DNA of 64,000 nt from Anaerolineaceae bacterium (lineage in GTDB: Bacteria > Chloroflexota > Anaerolineae > Anaerolineales > Anaerolineaceae): positions 1 through 64,000 of the forward strand of contig PABH01000036.1 of assembly GCA_002702705.1 (NCBI GenBank). Direction: 5' to 3'. The notes beneath the pieces were generated by a model. The model did no database searches, was not told the origin of the DNA, and saw only the letters and a program-made list of their open reading frames with translations. Position 1 is the stretch's first letter; every line of letters begins with the position of its first letter. The translations under genes and the position numbers were made by a program. Positions 17,479 to 26,333 of the stretch are shown in pieces.

Positions 17479-18426
17479 TTAAGGTTTATTAGTTGGTGTT
17501 GGTGTAAAAGTTGGTGTGCTGCCGATATTCGGTGTATTGCTTGGCGTATTTGTTGGAGGGATAGGGGTGAAAGTAGCAGTTGGCACGGTGGGTGTTTGGG
17601 TGGGTGGAATGGAAGTAGCCGTAGGTGCTAAAACTGTATGCGTGGCTGTATTGGTAGCAGTAAAAATTATCGTGACGGTGCTAATAGGGGTAGGCATACT
17701 GGTATTTGTTATTGAAATGGTTGCTGTGTTGGTGACTGTCACATTGGTTGGGGTTAATGTTGGGACAGAAGTGCTAACCTCTGAGGTCGGTAAATAAAAT
17801 GGAACATAAAAACGGGTCCCGGTCTTAAGAATTGTGGAATCACCCATACAATTTGCAGATTGTAACTGTGGCACACTCACATTAAATAAAATGCTTAATT
17901 CAAATAATGTATCGTTACTTTGAATTATATAAACTACCCATGATGGGGGTGGTCCACATTGTTCCTCAGTAGCTATAAAAGGTGTGATCGTGAATGTTGG
18001 TGTGACTTCAATTTGTGGTAAATAAATAAATGAACCAGGAATTAGGCTATCAATTTCAAGACAATTGGCTTGTTTAATTTCAGCTTCGCTAACCAGATAC
18101 TTTAAAGATAAACTCTCCAAAGAATCCCCAACCTGAATAGAATAAGGCACCCAATCTTGTGGAGGTGGACAAAGTGCAAGTGTATTTACCTGGGTTGGGA
18201 CAGGTGTTGGTGTGATAACCTGGATTAATGGGGTCGTTTTATTGACTGCAGTATCATTCTCCGCTTTACTCTCTGCGTCCATAATATTGTTGGTTGGTAT
18301 TTGTGTCGTTTCCATAATAGAAGTTTGATTTGCTTCAATAAAGCTCATCTGAAAGGAACCAAAAATCAATACAGTCGACAAAATAGTGGTTAAGAATACT
18401 GAAAGGATCGATTGAATCGATTTCAT
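17479..18426 (-). CDS. Exported protein with two LysM domains and Thr/Pro-rich tail
   Basis: A hydrophobic segment at 7-28 acts as signal or anchor. Two LysM-type glycan-binding modules follow at about 92-140 and 165-213, each preceded by a similar Cys-Pro-Pro-Pro motif and each containing an internal Cys in an (A/S)NC motif, so paired disulfides are possible. The last 90 residues are a repetitive Thr/Pro/Ser stretch, probably an extended cell-wall-spanning region. LysM binds peptidoglycan or chitin-like sugars. It lies 3 bp after the kinase-like gene and 12 bp before the LCP gene. The low-complexity tail creates long mirror frames on the other strand that are not genes. Confidence 0.85.
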   Translation of the reverse strand: MKSIQSILSVFLTTILSTVLIFGSFQMSFIEANQTSIMETTQIPTNNIMDAESKAENDTAVNKTTPLIQVITPTPVPTQVNTLALCPPPQDWVPYSIQVGDSLESLSLKYLVSEAEIKQANCLEIDSLIPGSFIYLPQIEVTPTFTITPFIATEEQCGPPPSWVVYIIQSNDTLFELSILFNVSVPQLQSANCMGDSTILKTGTRFYVPFYLPTSEVSTSVPTLTPTNVTVTNTATISITNTSMPTPISTVTIIFTATNTATHTVLAPTATSIPPTQTPTVPTATFTPIPPTNTPSNTPNIGSTPTFTPTPTNKP

Positions 18427-18429
18427 TCT

Positions 18430-20784
18430 TTATGCTACCTTTGAATCCAATGGAATTAACACACTGAATTGAGTACCGACCTCAGGAATGGTTTCAACCC
18501 AAATTCTTCCGTTATGAGCTTCAACCAGGGTTTTTGCTATAGATAGACTAACACCGGTGTCACCTAATCCAGGGATAAGTGGGTTTTCTGCTTTGTATCT
18601 TCGCGAAAAAACCTTATTAATTAAATCTTCAGGAATACCACCGCCTGTATCTTCCACGATTAACATAAGGTATCTTTCATCATATTCATTTTCTTCGGTT
18701 TTTATATGAAGCGTAATTTCACCATCGTTGGGTGTGGCTGCACCGGCATTTTCTAGTAAATGGGTTAATACTTTTTGGATAGCTTCTTTATCTACATTTA
18801 TTTTTGGCATTTCATCTGGAATATCCAATTGGAGAGAGATATCTTTTTCTTGAAGTTGAGCACTTGTGTCACTAATGGCGGTATCGATAATTTCACTCAA
18901 ATTAATATTCGCTCTTGATATTTCAAATTTATTTGCTTCAAATGTAGAAATATGAATTAAATCATCCAGTAAAGATCGCATTTTTTCATTGGAGGATTTG
19001 ATTTTCTCCAAAAATTTTCTTTGTAAACCAACCAATTCTCCGACGGATTCTCCTAATAACAAATCAGTGTAACCCAAAATGGAAGACATAGGTTGGCGAA
19101 TTTCCTGCACAATGGATTGAATCACTTCTCTTTCTTCTTCATTACCCCCTTTCATATCCTGGTTGATCTGCTCATAAGTCATAATAGTGATTTTTGCTTC
19201 AGCAATATCATTTTGTAACCTGGCCACCTCTTCCAGCATGAGTTTCATTTCTTCTTCCATTTGTAAAGATGCCGGATTAATTTCTTCAGGGTCTTTGGTT
19301 GTTTTTTCGATCAATTCATTTTCGAGACGGCTAATTTCTATTTGCATTCTTTCAATGGTTTCGTTTGATTCTTCCTGAAGTTTTGTTAATTGTTCCATTT
19401 GATAAGCTGCTGAAAAAGTTTCTTTGGCCTCTGATAAATCTATTAGTCGTTTTTCCAGAACTGAATTTTCTTGGCTTAAGGTTTGAATTTCTTTTTGGGC
19501 TCTTGCTAATTGATTTTTATAATCTTTGATATTTAAATTTGATTTTGATTTTTTAAAGGCATCGACAAGAATTGCACCAACTTGGTCAGATGCAGAAGAA
19601 ATGTAACTCAAGTCTTCATCATTCCAGTTTCGATCTGCATATGGTGATAATAATAGGATACTACCAATCGTTGATTCATCATTTTTTAATGGGATAACAA
19701 GCATATTTTGTAACTTGTTTAATTTTAAAACTTCTTTAATCGTAGCAATATCGTTTGATAATGGGGCATTTTGTGGTGAAAACCAGAAAGGTTTTCCTTT
19801 AGAGATTGCATTGGACAAAACAGAAACTTTTTCTCTTGCCAATGTTTGACCTTCGATTGCTTGATCTCGAATGATGTCATAACCACATAGAATAGTGACA
19901 TCACCAAATTCTTCAGGTGCATTTGTTAATAAACAAAGATCAACCCGCATAGATTGAGCTATTGCATGAGCTAATTCAGAGCCAATATTTTGTGGGTCAT
20001 CTTGGCGAATAACTGTGAGCCAGGTCTGAAAAGTATCCTGATCGGTACTAAACCTTCTTCGTTCCACCTCCGGGTAAAAATTGTTTTCAGCCTTTGTTAA
20101 TTTTGATTGTTGGGTTTTTGATTTTAAAATGGGTTCTCTTAAAAGAGCTGGTAATAGGGGAAAAGCAATCATTTGGGATAATCGAATGATTGCGGAAAGG
20201 TTCTGGTTGGGATCGGCATAACCAAAATGGAATAAGATGCCAATTAACTGGATTAGAAAAAAACCAAATCCAAATTCCCAATAACTTTTCTTAGTACGAA
20301 ATAAAAGGATCATTGCAAATATGACGATGATTGCAAAAAAAAGTTCCCAAGTTAAATCATAAAAAGTTTGGTTATAGAAAGACGTAGGATTATTATTCGC
20401 AATTAACAAAGTTCCTATAGCAATTCCAACCGTTACTATATTTAATATTATGACCGATAAATCTCCGGTTTTGTTTTTTGTTGTGAAACACCAAATCCAT
20501 AAAGACCAGATCAACAATAAACTAAGAAAAGTTCTATCCAACACAAAAAGTAATGCTGTATTTAAATTCTCACTTTGAGAGAGAAGGCTAATAAAGGAAA
20601 AAAGTAATATTTGTAATCCAATAATTATGGAAAGCCCCAAGATCAGCCTTTTTTTATGTAGTCCGTTTTCGGTCTGCCATAAAGCTTGTTGCAAAGTAAC
20701 CACCACAATAATTGCTATCGTGATGTGATAGATAAAACTTGTTGGGGATGTTGTCAGCAGGTTTAAAATTGATGAGATGATCAA
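18430..20784 (-). CDS. Membrane GAF kinase-like protein lacking the phospho-acceptor His
   Basis: A 784-aa protein with about seven N-terminal transmembrane helices (to about residue 212), a GAF domain (about 255-410), a long coiled coil (about 420-545), a dimerisation helix pair and a HATPase domain (about 650-780). In the dimerisation region the sequence is IVQEIRQPMSSILGYTDLL, so the H-box His is Gln560. The ATPase domain keeps LLENAGAATP, EDTGGGIP and a GLGDTGVSLSI motif. Canonical autophosphorylation is therefore not expected. It may signal by conformation or through another kinase. It heads an operon with LysM and LCP envelope genes. The Gln substitution is visible; functional consequences are inferred. 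Confidence 0.85.
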   Translation of the reverse strand: MIISSILNLLTTSPTSFIYHITIAIIVVVTLQQALWQTENGLHKKRLILGLSIIIGLQILLFSFISLLSQSENLNTALLFVLDRTFLSLLLIWSLWIWCFTTKNKTGDLSVIILNIVTVGIAIGTLLIANNNPTSFYNQTFYDLTWELFFAIIVIFAMILLFRTKKSYWEFGFGFFLIQLIGILFHFGYADPNQNLSAIIRLSQMIAFPLLPALLREPILKSKTQQSKLTKAENNFYPEVERRRFSTDQDTFQTWLTVIRQDDPQNIGSELAHAIAQSMRVDLCLLTNAPEEFGDVTILCGYDIIRDQAIEGQTLAREKVSVLSNAISKGKPFWFSPQNAPLSNDIATIKEVLKLNKLQNMLVIPLKNDESTIGSILLLSPYADRNWNDEDLSYISSASDQVGAILVDAFKKSKSNLNIKDYKNQLARAQKEIQTLSQENSVLEKRLIDLSEAKETFSAAYQMEQLTKLQEESNETIERMQIEISRLENELIEKTTKDPEEINPASLQMEEEMKLMLEEVARLQNDIAEAKITIMTYEQINQDMKGGNEEEREVIQSIVQEIRQPMSSILGYTDLLLGESVGELVGLQRKFLEKIKSSNEKMRSLLDDLIHISTFEANKFEISRANINLSEIIDTAISDTSAQLQEKDISLQLDIPDEMPKINVDKEAIQKVLTHLLENAGAATPNDGEITLHIKTEENEYDERYLMLIVEDTGGGIPEDLINKVFSRRYKAENPLIPGLGDTGVSLSIAKTLVEAHNGRIWVETIPEVGTQFSVLIPLDSKVA

Positions 20785-20816
20785 AGGTTACCTCTTAATT
20801 ATGGATTAATATTCGC

Positions 20817-20825
20817 ATTATAGCA
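20817..20825 (-). promoter_or_regulatory. Extended -10 promoter of the kinase/LysM/LCP operon
   Basis: On the minus strand TGCTATAAT occupies 20817-20825, 33 bp before the kinase-like start at 20784, whose RBS is AGAGGTAA. The -35 region is poor, as usual for extended -10 promoters. Confidence 0.55.
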
Positions 20826-20857
20826 CGGAGCGTATGCTTCGAAAACAAGAATAAAGG

Positions 20858-20885
20858 TTGACAAAATGGTATTATCCGATAAAAT
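20858..20885 (+). promoter_or_regulatory. Promoter of tRNA-Leu
   Basis: TTGACA (20858-20863), 16 bp, TAAAAT (20880-20885), about 20 bp before the mature tRNA 5' end. This is the closest match to the sigma70 consensus in the window, as expected for a stable RNA gene. Confidence 0.8.
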
Positions 20886-20905
20886 TCTAGTCGTCACAAT
20901 AACAG

Positions 20906-20989
<84 letters not shown>

Positions 20990-20994
20990 CAATA

Positions 20995-21019
20995 AAGATC
21001 CGTAAAAGGGTCTTTTTTT
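20995..21019 (+). terminator. Terminator of tRNA-Leu
   Basis: Stem AAGATCC/GGGTCTT (one G-U pair) with a 6-nt loop and a following T-run, six bases after the tRNA. The stretch 21020-21199 after it shows no gene, only upstream sequence of the division-protein gene. Confidence 0.85.
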
Positions 21020-21199
21020 ATTAAATTGTTTGGTTTTGTATGGTTAGAATGTTCGTAATATATTTAAAAAGGTGTTGCAATGATTATGCCACAGTTTTCT
21101 GCCTGGGGAAAAGGTAGAATGGATTAAAAATGGTATTATTCATGCACTAAAAGATTTGATACAATCTATCTAGTTGGATTATTTCAGGAAAATCGCCTT

Positions 21200-21586
21200 A
21201 TGAAAAAAATAAATTTTGATTCCAGACGCCTTATCGTCTATGCAGTGTTATTAGTACTCTTCTTTTTATTAATGGGGTTAAGTACAAAATTTTCAGATCT
21301 CAATCAACTTAATGAACAAAATGAATTAATGAATACCGAAGTTGTGGCTTTAAGAGCAACAAATTATGTATTGGAGACACAAATCGCGTTTGCTACCTCG
21401 GAAGCTGCAGTAGAAGCCTATGCGCGTGAGGATGGTTATATGGTTCGACCGGGCGAAGTTTTAATAGTTCCGATTTCCCCCAAACACGTCACTCCATCAC
21501 CAGAAATTGTTCCAACAGCAACCATCGAACCTCTATCAAATTTAGAAATTTGGTTTCAGTTGTTTTTTTCTAATGGTAACCCCTAA
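21200..21586 (+). CDS. DivIC/FtsB-like septum formation protein
   Basis: A bitopic membrane protein of 128 aa: short basic cytoplasmic tail, transmembrane helix at about 11-29, a coiled coil (about 32-62, DLNQLNEQNELMNTEV...), then the family's signature Ala-Arg-Glu-(x)-Gly-Tyr-Met-Val-Arg-Pro-Gly-Glu segment near 75-87. These proteins link FtsL and FtsQ in the divisome. A Pro/Thr-rich tail follows, common in this genome's surface proteins. ATG 21200 has CAGGAAA upstream. The stop overlaps the convergent PP2C phosphatase gene by 4 bp. FtsB and DivIC cannot be told apart from sequence alone. Confidence 0.8.
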   Translation: MKKINFDSRRLIVYAVLLVLFFLLMGLSTKFSDLNQLNEQNELMNTEVVALRATNYVLETQIAFATSEAAVEAYAREDGYMVRPGEVLIVPISPKHVTPSPEIVPTATIEPLSNLEIWFQLFFSNGNP

Positions 21587-24500
21587 TTTTTTAGATATTT
21601 AATAGCAATTAGAGTTAGATCATCTGAGGCTGGTTCTCCATCTCGAAATTCAATTAATTCTCTTTCAAGATGCAAAAGCATATCTTTTACTGATAAATCT
21701 TTACAATTAGAAATTAAACTTTTTACTCGTTCTGTACCAAATATCGTTTCTTTTCTAGAAAAACTTTCTGATAATCCATCCGTATATAACAATAAAATAT
21801 CGCCTGGCTGCATGGAGATCTTTTCATTATGGTAGGTAATATCTTCTATTACTCCTAAGGCCATACTTCCTTTTGGAAGTTCGATGACTTTATTTTCCTG
21901 GGCAAGAAATAAAAATGGAAGATTGTGACCAGCATTTGCGTAGGTAAGTTCACCCGTATTTAGATCAACAATAATATAAACGGCGGTGATAAACATAGCA
22001 TTGGGGGTATCCGCAACTAACAATTGATTAACTGATTGAAAAATGCCAGCGGGATCGTTTAATGTTTGTCCAAAAGCTCGAATTAATGTTCTGGATACAG
22101 TCATATAAAGCGCTGCGGGGAATCCTTTATCAGCAACATCAGCAATTACCAATCCTAAACGATTATTAGGTAATTCGATCACATCATAAAAGTCACCACC
22201 AACCTGTAAGGCTGTTTCCCAGCGTGCTTCAATCTCCCAACCTGTGTATACAGGAATATGATCGGGTAAAAAAGTTTCCTGAATTTGTCTGGAAAGCTGT
22301 AATTCCCGCTCATATTTCTCCCGGTTTACCATTTCCAATTGTAAATTATGGTTTTGGATCGCTAAAGCTATTTCCTGAGAAACACCTCGTAACAGTTCAA
22401 ATCGTTTTTCAAAATAGGCTTTTGGAATGTTTTTTTCAAACGTTAATAAAATGCCTAATAAGTTATCTTGAATTTGGATAGGAAAAGCGAAAAACATATT
22501 TGATTTGATGTAAATATCTTCTTCTTCCAGGTAAGGGTGGGCAGGTATATTTTCCCAATCCGAAAAATCATTCAGAAGATTTTCTCCATAAGCATACCCG
22601 ACCTTTTTTTTGGATTGTACGAATTTAAAAAGTGGAAATTCCCGAATAAAATCAGGATTATATAAAAGGTCATCAAATAAAATGGAATGGGTATAGATAC
22701 CTGCTGGATGAAAAGTATCCGGGTGATTTATGGTTGGAAGGTAAATAGCGCAAGAGTCAACGCCAATTAATATTGGGAGTAAATTGACGATGGTGCTAAA
22801 TACATCTTCTAATTTATTTAAACTAACCACAGCTTGAGCAACTTGAAGTAAAACAGCAGTTACGTATGCTTCTTCTTGACGAGCTTCAATCAAACTGAGG
22901 TTATCAATCGTCATAGCTGTCTGCTGAGTGATCCCTTGTAAAATCGAAAGAGTTTGGGATGAAAACCGATTTTGAAACCCTTCCAGTCCGGTTCTTTCGT
23001 GGGCAACAAGAAAAGCACCTAATAATTCATTTCTGATAATTAATGGTAATAAAACTAGCGTGCCCGTTTCCTCTGATACCAATGTGTTTACAAAATTTAA
23101 TTCTTCCCCTGCATTTTGTATAAAAATGGGACTTTGGGTATGATTCATTTGAAATACTGCAGGAACATTTGCTTCCCATTTATTTGGAAGGTGCTCATTA
23201 AAACCATACTGCGTTTTTAGGATTAAGTGCTCATCGAATGGTTCCCAAAGATAAAAAGCGCAGCGTTTAACACCAACAAGTAAGGGGGTAAGTCGAACCA
23301 TGGATTCTAATAAATCATCTATTGATTCACTACGCTGGCAGGTTTGGGCTACTTGAAGCAAAATAGTTGATATCCAGGCTTGTTCCTGGGAATCCGCATA
23401 TAAACGAGCGTTTTGTATTGCCACGGCTGCATAATTAGCAAATGTAGAAGTAATTGAACTAGACTCATTGCCATATCGGCGTGCCGTTTTATGAGCCAGC
23501 GTTAAAAGGCCAAAAACCTGATTACCAATTTTTAAGGGTGCTGCAATAGAAGAATAATCGTCCGGGTATTCCATTGCTATCCCTAAAGGTCCTTTAATTT
23601 TGTTCGCTGTACGAATTGATGGCCCATTGGATTGCATCGCTGAGACAAAATTCTCCCAGACTTCTTCTGAAGAATGGAGTGCGTTAATTAATTTATTTTT
23701 TGGAACATTCCAGGTCGCAGCAAGTTTTAAATTTTGTGGCGTAATATTTTTTTGATCCGTTTCTTCATCTAATTCCAATAACCATATAGCTGAAGCATCG
23801 CACGGTAAGTTTCGATTTAATTGATTAAGGATTTTTTGAAGTAAAGTGTCAATTGCTGTATCAGAGGAAATCATCCCAATTACATCCCGAAATGAATCCG
23901 CAACCTGACGACGCCATTGTTCCGAACGGAAGAGATAAGCATTCCTGAGTGCTGAAGATATCGTTGTAGCCAGCGCTTCAAATAAAAACAGATCATGTTC
24001 ATCAAATGCGTCGATTTTTGTGCTTTGAATATCAAGTAAACCTAATACTTCACCATCATATTGTAAAGGGACAATCAATTCAGATAAATTGTTGTAGGGA
24101 GGGAGGGTTCTAGAATCAAATCGTTTATCTTCAGCTGCATTATTTGTCATTGCGCTGATACCCGATCGAGCTACCCATGGGATTATTCCTTCTTTGTCAT
24201 CCAATTCAAAGGAAAAGCCCTCTTCGTGAAGTTTTGTGCTGAATGCTGAAGTACCTGTTTGGTAAAAAACTTTTCTTCTACCCAAGTGGACAGTGAATAA
24301 ATGAATATCATCGTAATCGAACCTTTTTTTGATTGATAAAATCGTTTTTTCTAACACCTCATCCAGATTGAGACTGGAATTAATGGTGTGGCCGATTTCA
24401 AATAAGGATGCGATTTGGTCTGCTCTTCGTTTTAAACTGTTATATAAGTAAACATTTTGAACTGCAACGGCAATGCTGTTGGTAAGTGCACTTAGAACAA

Positions 24501-25419
24501 TTGAGTCCGTTTCATGAAAGGCATCCGGTAGATCACTTTGAATATCCAAAACGCCAATAATTTTTTTGTCTATTTTTAAGGGGAAGGCTGCTTCAGAGAT
24601 GGTTTCCGGTAATTGGGCAAATTCTCTGAAATGGACTTCCTCTTTCACATTTGGGGCAATTAGTTCAAAGCCTTGTTTCGCCACATGTCCAACAATACCT
24701 TCGCCCATTTGAATAGAAAAATCACTCGGTAAACGGTTAGAGGATTCTGCACCTGTATTGGCTTTTAATTCTAATGTTCTTTTTTTACCGTTTACCAAAA
24801 AAATTGCTACATAGTAATAACCAAAGGTTTCTCGTATGAGGGTGGTAATTTGGTTACAGAGGACTTCTAAATCTAAGACGTTTGTAATCTGCTCTGATAC
24901 TCTCCGTACGAGAGATAGCTGTTCAATCCGCCAGTTTTTAATTGTGACTTGCCGGATGATCTGCATAGATACAGCGGAATGTGCAGCAAGACCTTCCAGG
25001 AAATTTAATTCATGGTGATCAAATGGGGGTCCTTTTTGCCGATTGACCTCCAAAATCCCTAACATATTATCCTGGCTGATTAATGGAATTGCGACTTGAT
25101 AGGGTTTTTCTTTATTATCTACAATCGTTTGGGTTTGATTGATGCCCTTCTCAAAGCAATTTAATTGCTGCTCATATGCTTTTTTGACATAATTGTTGGT
25201 TTCTGCTTTTGGCAAAACGGGATATTCCCAATTTTCACCAGGTAATGGAAAATATGGTTCAGAAAGCCAAAGATTAGCTTTTGCGCCTAATAAGTTTTTT
25301 ATAATATTCTGAATAGTCTGGCATTGCAATTCGACCGATGGTTGGTCTAAAATTTCTTCCCCCAGTTTTAAGTATTGTTTCCATTCAGGAATTGCGGATA
25401 TTCCTTGCGTATTAGACAA
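21583..25419 (-). CDS. Six-GAF-domain SpoIIE/RsbU-type PP2C phosphatase
   Basis: A 1278-aa cytoplasmic signalling phosphatase. Six consecutive GAF-like sensor units of 150-170 residues each end in a helix of the type AVAIQNxxLY (around 160, 325, 495, 670, 850 and 1035). A short coiled linker (QLSRQIQETFLPDHIP) precedes the PP2C-like domain (about 1085-1278) with metal Asp residues in GGDFYD, IADVADKG, YTDGLSE and SDDLTLIA. Family members dephosphorylate STAS antagonists in partner-switching systems. The two upstream genes encode just such an antagonist and its kinase, 1 bp away, so the module is complete up to the phosphatase. The ligands of the GAF units are unknown. Confidence 0.92.
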   Translation of the reverse strand: MSNTQGISAIPEWKQYLKLGEEILDQPSVELQCQTIQNIIKNLLGAKANLWLSEPYFPLPGENWEYPVLPKAETNNYVKKAYEQQLNCFEKGINQTQTIVDNKEKPYQVAIPLISQDNMLGILEVNRQKGPPFDHHELNFLEGLAAHSAVSMQIIRQVTIKNWRIEQLSLVRRVSEQITNVLDLEVLCNQITTLIRETFGYYYVAIFLVNGKKRTLELKANTGAESSNRLPSDFSIQMGEGIVGHVAKQGFELIAPNVKEEVHFREFAQLPETISEAAFPLKIDKKIIGVLDIQSDLPDAFHETDSIVLSALTNSIAVAVQNVYLYNSLKRRADQIASLFEIGHTINSSLNLDEVLEKTILSIKKRFDYDDIHLFTVHLGRRKVFYQTGTSAFSTKLHEEGFSFELDDKEGIIPWVARSGISAMTNNAAEDKRFDSRTLPPYNNLSELIVPLQYDGEVLGLLDIQSTKIDAFDEHDLFLFEALATTISSALRNAYLFRSEQWRRQVADSFRDVIGMISSDTAIDTLLQKILNQLNRNLPCDASAIWLLELDEETDQKNITPQNLKLAATWNVPKNKLINALHSSEEVWENFVSAMQSNGPSIRTANKIKGPLGIAMEYPDDYSSIAAPLKIGNQVFGLLTLAHKTARRYGNESSSITSTFANYAAVAIQNARLYADSQEQAWISTILLQVAQTCQRSESIDDLLESMVRLTPLLVGVKRCAFYLWEPFDEHLILKTQYGFNEHLPNKWEANVPAVFQMNHTQSPIFIQNAGEELNFVNTLVSEETGTLVLLPLIIRNELLGAFLVAHERTGLEGFQNRFSSQTLSILQGITQQTAMTIDNLSLIEARQEEAYVTAVLLQVAQAVVSLNKLEDVFSTIVNLLPILIGVDSCAIYLPTINHPDTFHPAGIYTHSILFDDLLYNPDFIREFPLFKFVQSKKKVGYAYGENLLNDFSDWENIPAHPYLEEEDIYIKSNMFFAFPIQIQDNLLGILLTFEKNIPKAYFEKRFELLRGVSQEIALAIQNHNLQLEMVNREKYERELQLSRQIQETFLPDHIPVYTGWEIEARWETALQVGGDFYDVIELPNNRLGLVIADVADKGFPAALYMTVSRTLIRAFGQTLNDPAGIFQSVNQLLVADTPNAMFITAVYIIVDLNTGELTYANAGHNLPFLFLAQENKVIELPKGSMALGVIEDITYHNEKISMQPGDILLLYTDGLSESFSRKETIFGTERVKSLISNCKDLSVKDMLLHLERELIEFRDGEPASDDLTLIAIKYLKN

Positions 25420-25420
25420 C

Positions 25421-25831
25421 TCAAGAATCCTTATACTTGATCATAGTAAGCACGTTTTCTTGTTTCTTAAATTCAAAATGGACTTCGTCCATCCATTGTT
25501 TCATCATATATAAACCTAATCCATGTGCTTCTCTTTCTTCAAGGTGATCACTTAGATTAGGTTTTTTTATTTTTTTCGGATCGAAGGGCTTTCCTCTATC
25601 TTTTATGATTATTACCAGCCCGTTATCGATAAAATCAATAGATATATTTATATCCCCATTGTTTTCTTCCCCATAAGCATGTTCTATGATATTAGAACAT
25701 GCTTCATCCACCGCAGTTTCTATTGTATATAAAGCTAAACCATCAAAACTATTCGACTTTGCAAATTTTTTTACAAAATTGCTAATTTCAGCCAAGCTTT
25801 CATAACGTCCGGGGAATGTCTGGGTTTCCAT
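25421..25831 (-). CDS. RsbW/SpoIIAB-like serine kinase (anti-sigma factor)
   Basis: A GHKL-type ATPase of the HATPase_c_2 family: AVDEACSNIIEHAYG (N-box) near residue 45, DRGKPFDP (G1-like) and EAHGLGLYMMKQWMD (G2-like). In partner switching such proteins phosphorylate the STAS antagonist and bind a sigma factor or other target. I start it at ATG 25831, 16 bp after the antagonist gene; the frame extends to a TTG at 25861 that overlaps that gene and adds ten residues. It is 1 bp from the phosphatase gene. No sigma factor gene is adjacent, so its output target may be encoded elsewhere or be a non-sigma protein. Confidence 0.88.
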   Translation of the reverse strand: METQTFPGRYESLAEISNFVKKFAKSNSFDGLALYTIETAVDEACSNIIEHAYGEENNGDINISIDFIDNGLVIIIKDRGKPFDPKKIKKPNLSDHLEEREAHGLGLYMMKQWMDEVHFEFKKQENVLTMIKYKDS

Positions 25832-25847
25832 AAATGAATGGCGAAGG

Positions 25848-26183
25848 TTATATATTCCCAATTGCGTCTATTTCGGATTTATAAATATTGAATAAGGCTT
25901 TAAACCCTGCCAAATCAAGAGCAGCATCGATATTGGTAGGGAGGTTCGTTAACGCCAATTCACCTCGATTATATCGTTTACAAGTTTTTTGAGTGGAAAT
26001 CAAAACCCGTAAGCCTGCGCTGGATATAAAATCAACGCTTTCCATATTAAAAACAATACGATACCGATTTTCATTCATGATTCTGTTAAATTCGTCTTGA
26101 AGTTGAGGTGCCGTTGCGCTGTCGATTCGACCAGAAACCTTTACAAGGTCACAGCGTTTGTATTGTGTGGTTGAAATTTCCAT
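25848..26183 (-). CDS. STAS-domain anti-sigma factor antagonist
   Basis: A 111-aa SpoIIAA/RsbV-like protein. The STAS fold is recognisable by VSGRIDSATAPQL near the start and the phospho-Ser loop MESVDFISSAGLRVLI, where one of the two adjacent serines is the site acted on by the kinase and reversed by the PP2C phosphatase encoded downstream. ATG 26183 is preceded by an ideal GGAGG. It is the first gene of the three-gene partner-switching operon, with an extended -10 promoter upstream. Confidence 0.93.
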   Translation of the reverse strand: MEISTTQYKRCDLVKVSGRIDSATAPQLQDEFNRIMNENRYRIVFNMESVDFISSAGLRVLISTQKTCKRYNRGELALTNLPTNIDAALDLAGFKALFNIYKSEIDAIGNI

Positions 26184-26241
26184 CGTTATGCCTCCAATTT
26201 TGGGTGTAAAATCGAAAAGGAAGATGATTTCCTTGTTGCTA

Positions 26242-26250
26242 ATTATATCA
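26242..26250 (-). promoter_or_regulatory. Extended -10 promoter of the partner-switching operon
   Basis: TGATATAAT on the minus strand (-10 hexamer 26242-26247), 58 bp before the STAS gene. The spacer overlaps the -35 region of the divergent LysM gene promoter, so the two promoters may interfere. Confidence 0.5.
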
Positions 26251-26258
26251 TGCTAGAA

Positions 26259-26287
26259 TTGCAAAAAATCAAAAATCAGAATACAAT
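26259..26287 (+). promoter_or_regulatory. Promoter of the LysM protein gene
   Basis: TTGCAA (26259-26264), 17 bp, TACAAT (26282-26287), 46 bp before ATG 26334. Good spacing and near-consensus boxes. Confidence 0.6.
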
Positions 26288-26333
26288 GACAAAAAATAAT
26301 AAGAAGTTTTATTTCAAATAATAGGAATTTACA

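Noticed and set aside
17516-17797. Plus-strand frame of Val/Gly repeats
   Set aside because: It mirrors the Thr/Pro-rich tail of the LysM protein on the other strand and has no start signals of its own.
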